From: Bradyrhizobium lablabi
GTDB lineage: Bacteria; Pseudomonadota; Alphaproteobacteria; Rhizobiales; Xanthobacteraceae
Length of the DNA: 64,000 bases
Assembly (NCBI RefSeq): GCF_900141755.1
Contig: NZ_LT670844.1
Span: forward strand, 1,984,001-2,048,000
Reading direction: 5' to 3'
The notes beneath the pieces are model-generated. The model was not told the origin of the DNA and made no database searches. It saw nothing but the letters and a program-made list of their open reading frames with translations. Positions 62,976-64,000 of this stretch are shown here, piece by piece. Within the stretch, counting starts at the first letter, position 1. Each line of letters starts with the position of its first letter. The position numbers and the translations under genes are program-made.

Positions 62976-64000
62976 CTACCTCTCGCGGGAATCTGGCAGT
63001 GAGTCGCCAACGATATTCGATTTAGCGGTGGGACTGTCCAGGAGCAGCTTGCCCGAATTTACGTAATGTCGCTGTTGCACACCCACATGTTGGGCCGCGA
63101 CGTGAAGGTCGCGCATTCGCTGCTGCAATGGCGAGGTCTCATAAAGCGCACTGCCGCCGCCTGCAGCAAAACATGCATCGACGACACGAACGCAGGTCGC
63201 GGTGACCCAAATCGCTGTTTGCGTGCCTTGTGCCAGGAGAGCATCATTATTCAGCGTTCCGGCAAGTGCGTGGTGCCAATGACTCCGGGCCTGGACTTGG
63301 CAAAATGCCCGCGCTGCTCTGAGTTCAGCTTCGATGCAGCCGAGTTCGTATTGGAATATTTCTGAAGCCCGCATCGGCACGGCGGCCCGCTGCTGCTGCC
63401 GCCCGGTATTGGCGAGTTCGACGAGTGCATCTAGCGCGCCCTCGGCTATACCGACGGCGAAGGCGGAGTGGAACAGCGGAATAAGCTGCAGCACGGCTTG
63501 ATAGAGCGGCCCCGGCTGACATCGTCCGCCGCTCACCGGATCGAAGGAGTTCGCCGCCGGGACCAACATGTCCCTGAGCGTGACATGATGGCTCCCGGTA
63601 CCCTTGAGCCCTGCGACGTACCAGGTGTCCTCGATCTGCCACTCGCGCGCCGGCAACACGAAGCCCCGAAGCATTGGCGGGCCGTCCTCCCCGGCCGGTC
63701 CGGGTAATGGCTTCCCACCTTCGGTCACGATGCAGAACCCGAGGATCCAATCGGCATGCTGGCAGCCGCTCATGAACGGCCACCGTCCGTTGATCCGCCA
63801 GCCACCAGGCACCGCCTCGGCCGTACCCGCGGGCTGGGCCGACGCGGCAATAATCATGTCCGGACCGTTCTGGTAGACTTGATCGTAAGTCTCCCGCGGC
63901 AGGTAGGGCACGAAGATGGCGGACCCGGCGCCGATCATCGCGGTCCAAGCGACCGAACCGTCTAGTCTGCTGAGTGTCGCGATGACCTCCAGCGCCGTCG
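62976..64000 (-). CDS. Acyl-CoA dehydrogenase-like flavoprotein, N-terminus outside the window
   Basis: An acyl-CoA dehydrogenase/hydroxylase-type protein with about 341 residues present. The frame stays open from 62976 to the window edge. Landmarks: TAEAVPGGWRINGRWPFMSG (middle beta domain, FMN/FAD side), EDTWYVAGLKGTGSHHVTLR, then the C-terminal helical domain with FHSAFAVGIAEGALDALVEL. The W-x-V-x-G-L-K-G-T-G-S motif is typical of the HsaA/DszC-like flavin monooxygenase group as much as of true dehydrogenases. Starts before the right edge. Confidence 0.85.
   Translation of the reverse strand, partial: TALEVIATLSRLDGSVAWTAMIGAGSAIFVPYLPRETYDQVYQNGPDMIIAASAQPAGTAEAVPGGWRINGRWPFMSGCQHADWILGFCIVTEGGKPLPGPAGEDGPPMLRGFVLPAREWQIEDTWYVAGLKGTGSHHVTLRDMLVPAANSFDPVSGGRCQPGPLYQAVLQLIPLFHSAFAVGIAEGALDALVELANTGRQQQRAAVPMRASEIFQYELGCIEAELRAARAFCQVQARSHWHHALAGTLNNDALLAQGTQTAIWVTATCVRVVDACFAAGGGSALYETSPLQQRMRDLHVAAQHVGVQQRHYVNSGKLLLDSPTAKSNIVGDSLPDSRER

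Noticed and set aside
1..64000. tRNA, rRNA, riboswitch or integrase-attachment site
   Set aside because: None was recognised by eye on either strand. A covariance-model scan would be needed to exclude small RNAs.

Overview
The window looks like an accessory, heavily reshuffled catabolic region of an alphaproteobacterial chromosome, most likely Bradyrhizobium or a close relative (Nitrobacteraceae). This rests on the GC-rich base composition, the gene families (pntAA/pntAB/pntB in three parts, paoABC-type oxidoreductase, GMC oxidoreductases, DJ-1/EthD/isochorismatase modules) and the two wrecked insertion sequences, whose transposases resemble ones I associate with that group. No rRNA, tRNA, CRISPR array, replication origin or phage module was seen.

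Layout. 1-1.8 kb: a minus-strand molybdenum hydroxylase operon (2Fe-2S, FAD/4Fe-4S and molybdopterin subunits) running off the left edge. 2.1-27 kb: a duplication-rich, pseudogene-rich zone. It holds two copies of an FAD monooxygenase with a divergent MFS gene, three copies of the divergent promoter cassette between such genes, one near-intact and four broken chorismate mutase copies, two copies of an AraC tail plus a dead alcohol dehydrogenase, an IS1380-like element, a second broken IS, and isolated live genes (GMC oxidoreductase, AraC regulator, OYE-type reductase, UGT-type glycosyltransferase, methyltransferase, small cupin). 27-34 kb: an exported tautomerase-like protein, the pntAA-pntAB-pntB transhydrogenase operon, an SDR and a muconolactone-isomerase-like protein divergent from a MarR regulator, and an aldo/keto reductase. 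34-42 kb: a DJ-1/EthD/isochorismatase operon, a 431-bp direct repeat flanking an NAD(P)-dependent oxidoreductase, then an exported oxidation module (SMP-30-like protein, PQQ dehydrogenase fused to cytochrome c, Tat-led isochorismatase paralogue) facing a broken MarR gene. 42.5-50 kb: frameshifted HxlR and azlD, azlC, a ribbon-helix-helix protein, then a cis-CaaD-like tautomerase, lactate permease, FMN-dependent 2-hydroxyacid dehydrogenase, FAH-family hydrolase and MSAD-like tautomerase, headed by a divergent LysR regulator. 51-64 kb: an enolase-superfamily enzyme with TetR, MarR with SDR, enoyl-CoA hydratase with a frameshifted acyl-CoA synthetase, alpha/beta hydrolase, a second GMC oxidoreductase, a nucleosidase, a broken SDR and a partial acyl-CoA dehydrogenase.

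How the genes may work together. The live genes are mostly redox enzymes, CoA-thioester enzymes, tautomerases and hydrolases, each near its own regulator, as expected of a patchwork of small catabolic operons for aromatic or short unsaturated acids. Two recurring themes stand out. A cis-CaaD-like tautomerase is found near an MSAD-like tautomerase at two loci, recalling the haloacrylate/acetylenecarboxylate to malonate-semialdehyde route. Two enzyme families here also occur with twin-arginine-like leaders placed in front of an otherwise cytoplasmic-looking domain. Regulatory DNA is reused as well: a palindrome AGCATATGCT pair lies at both MarR loci, a roughly 270-bp divergent promoter cassette occurs three times, and a TTAC-N4-GTAA motif occurs in it and upstream of the second GMC gene. 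Functions are inferred by eye from the sequence; no database search was possible.
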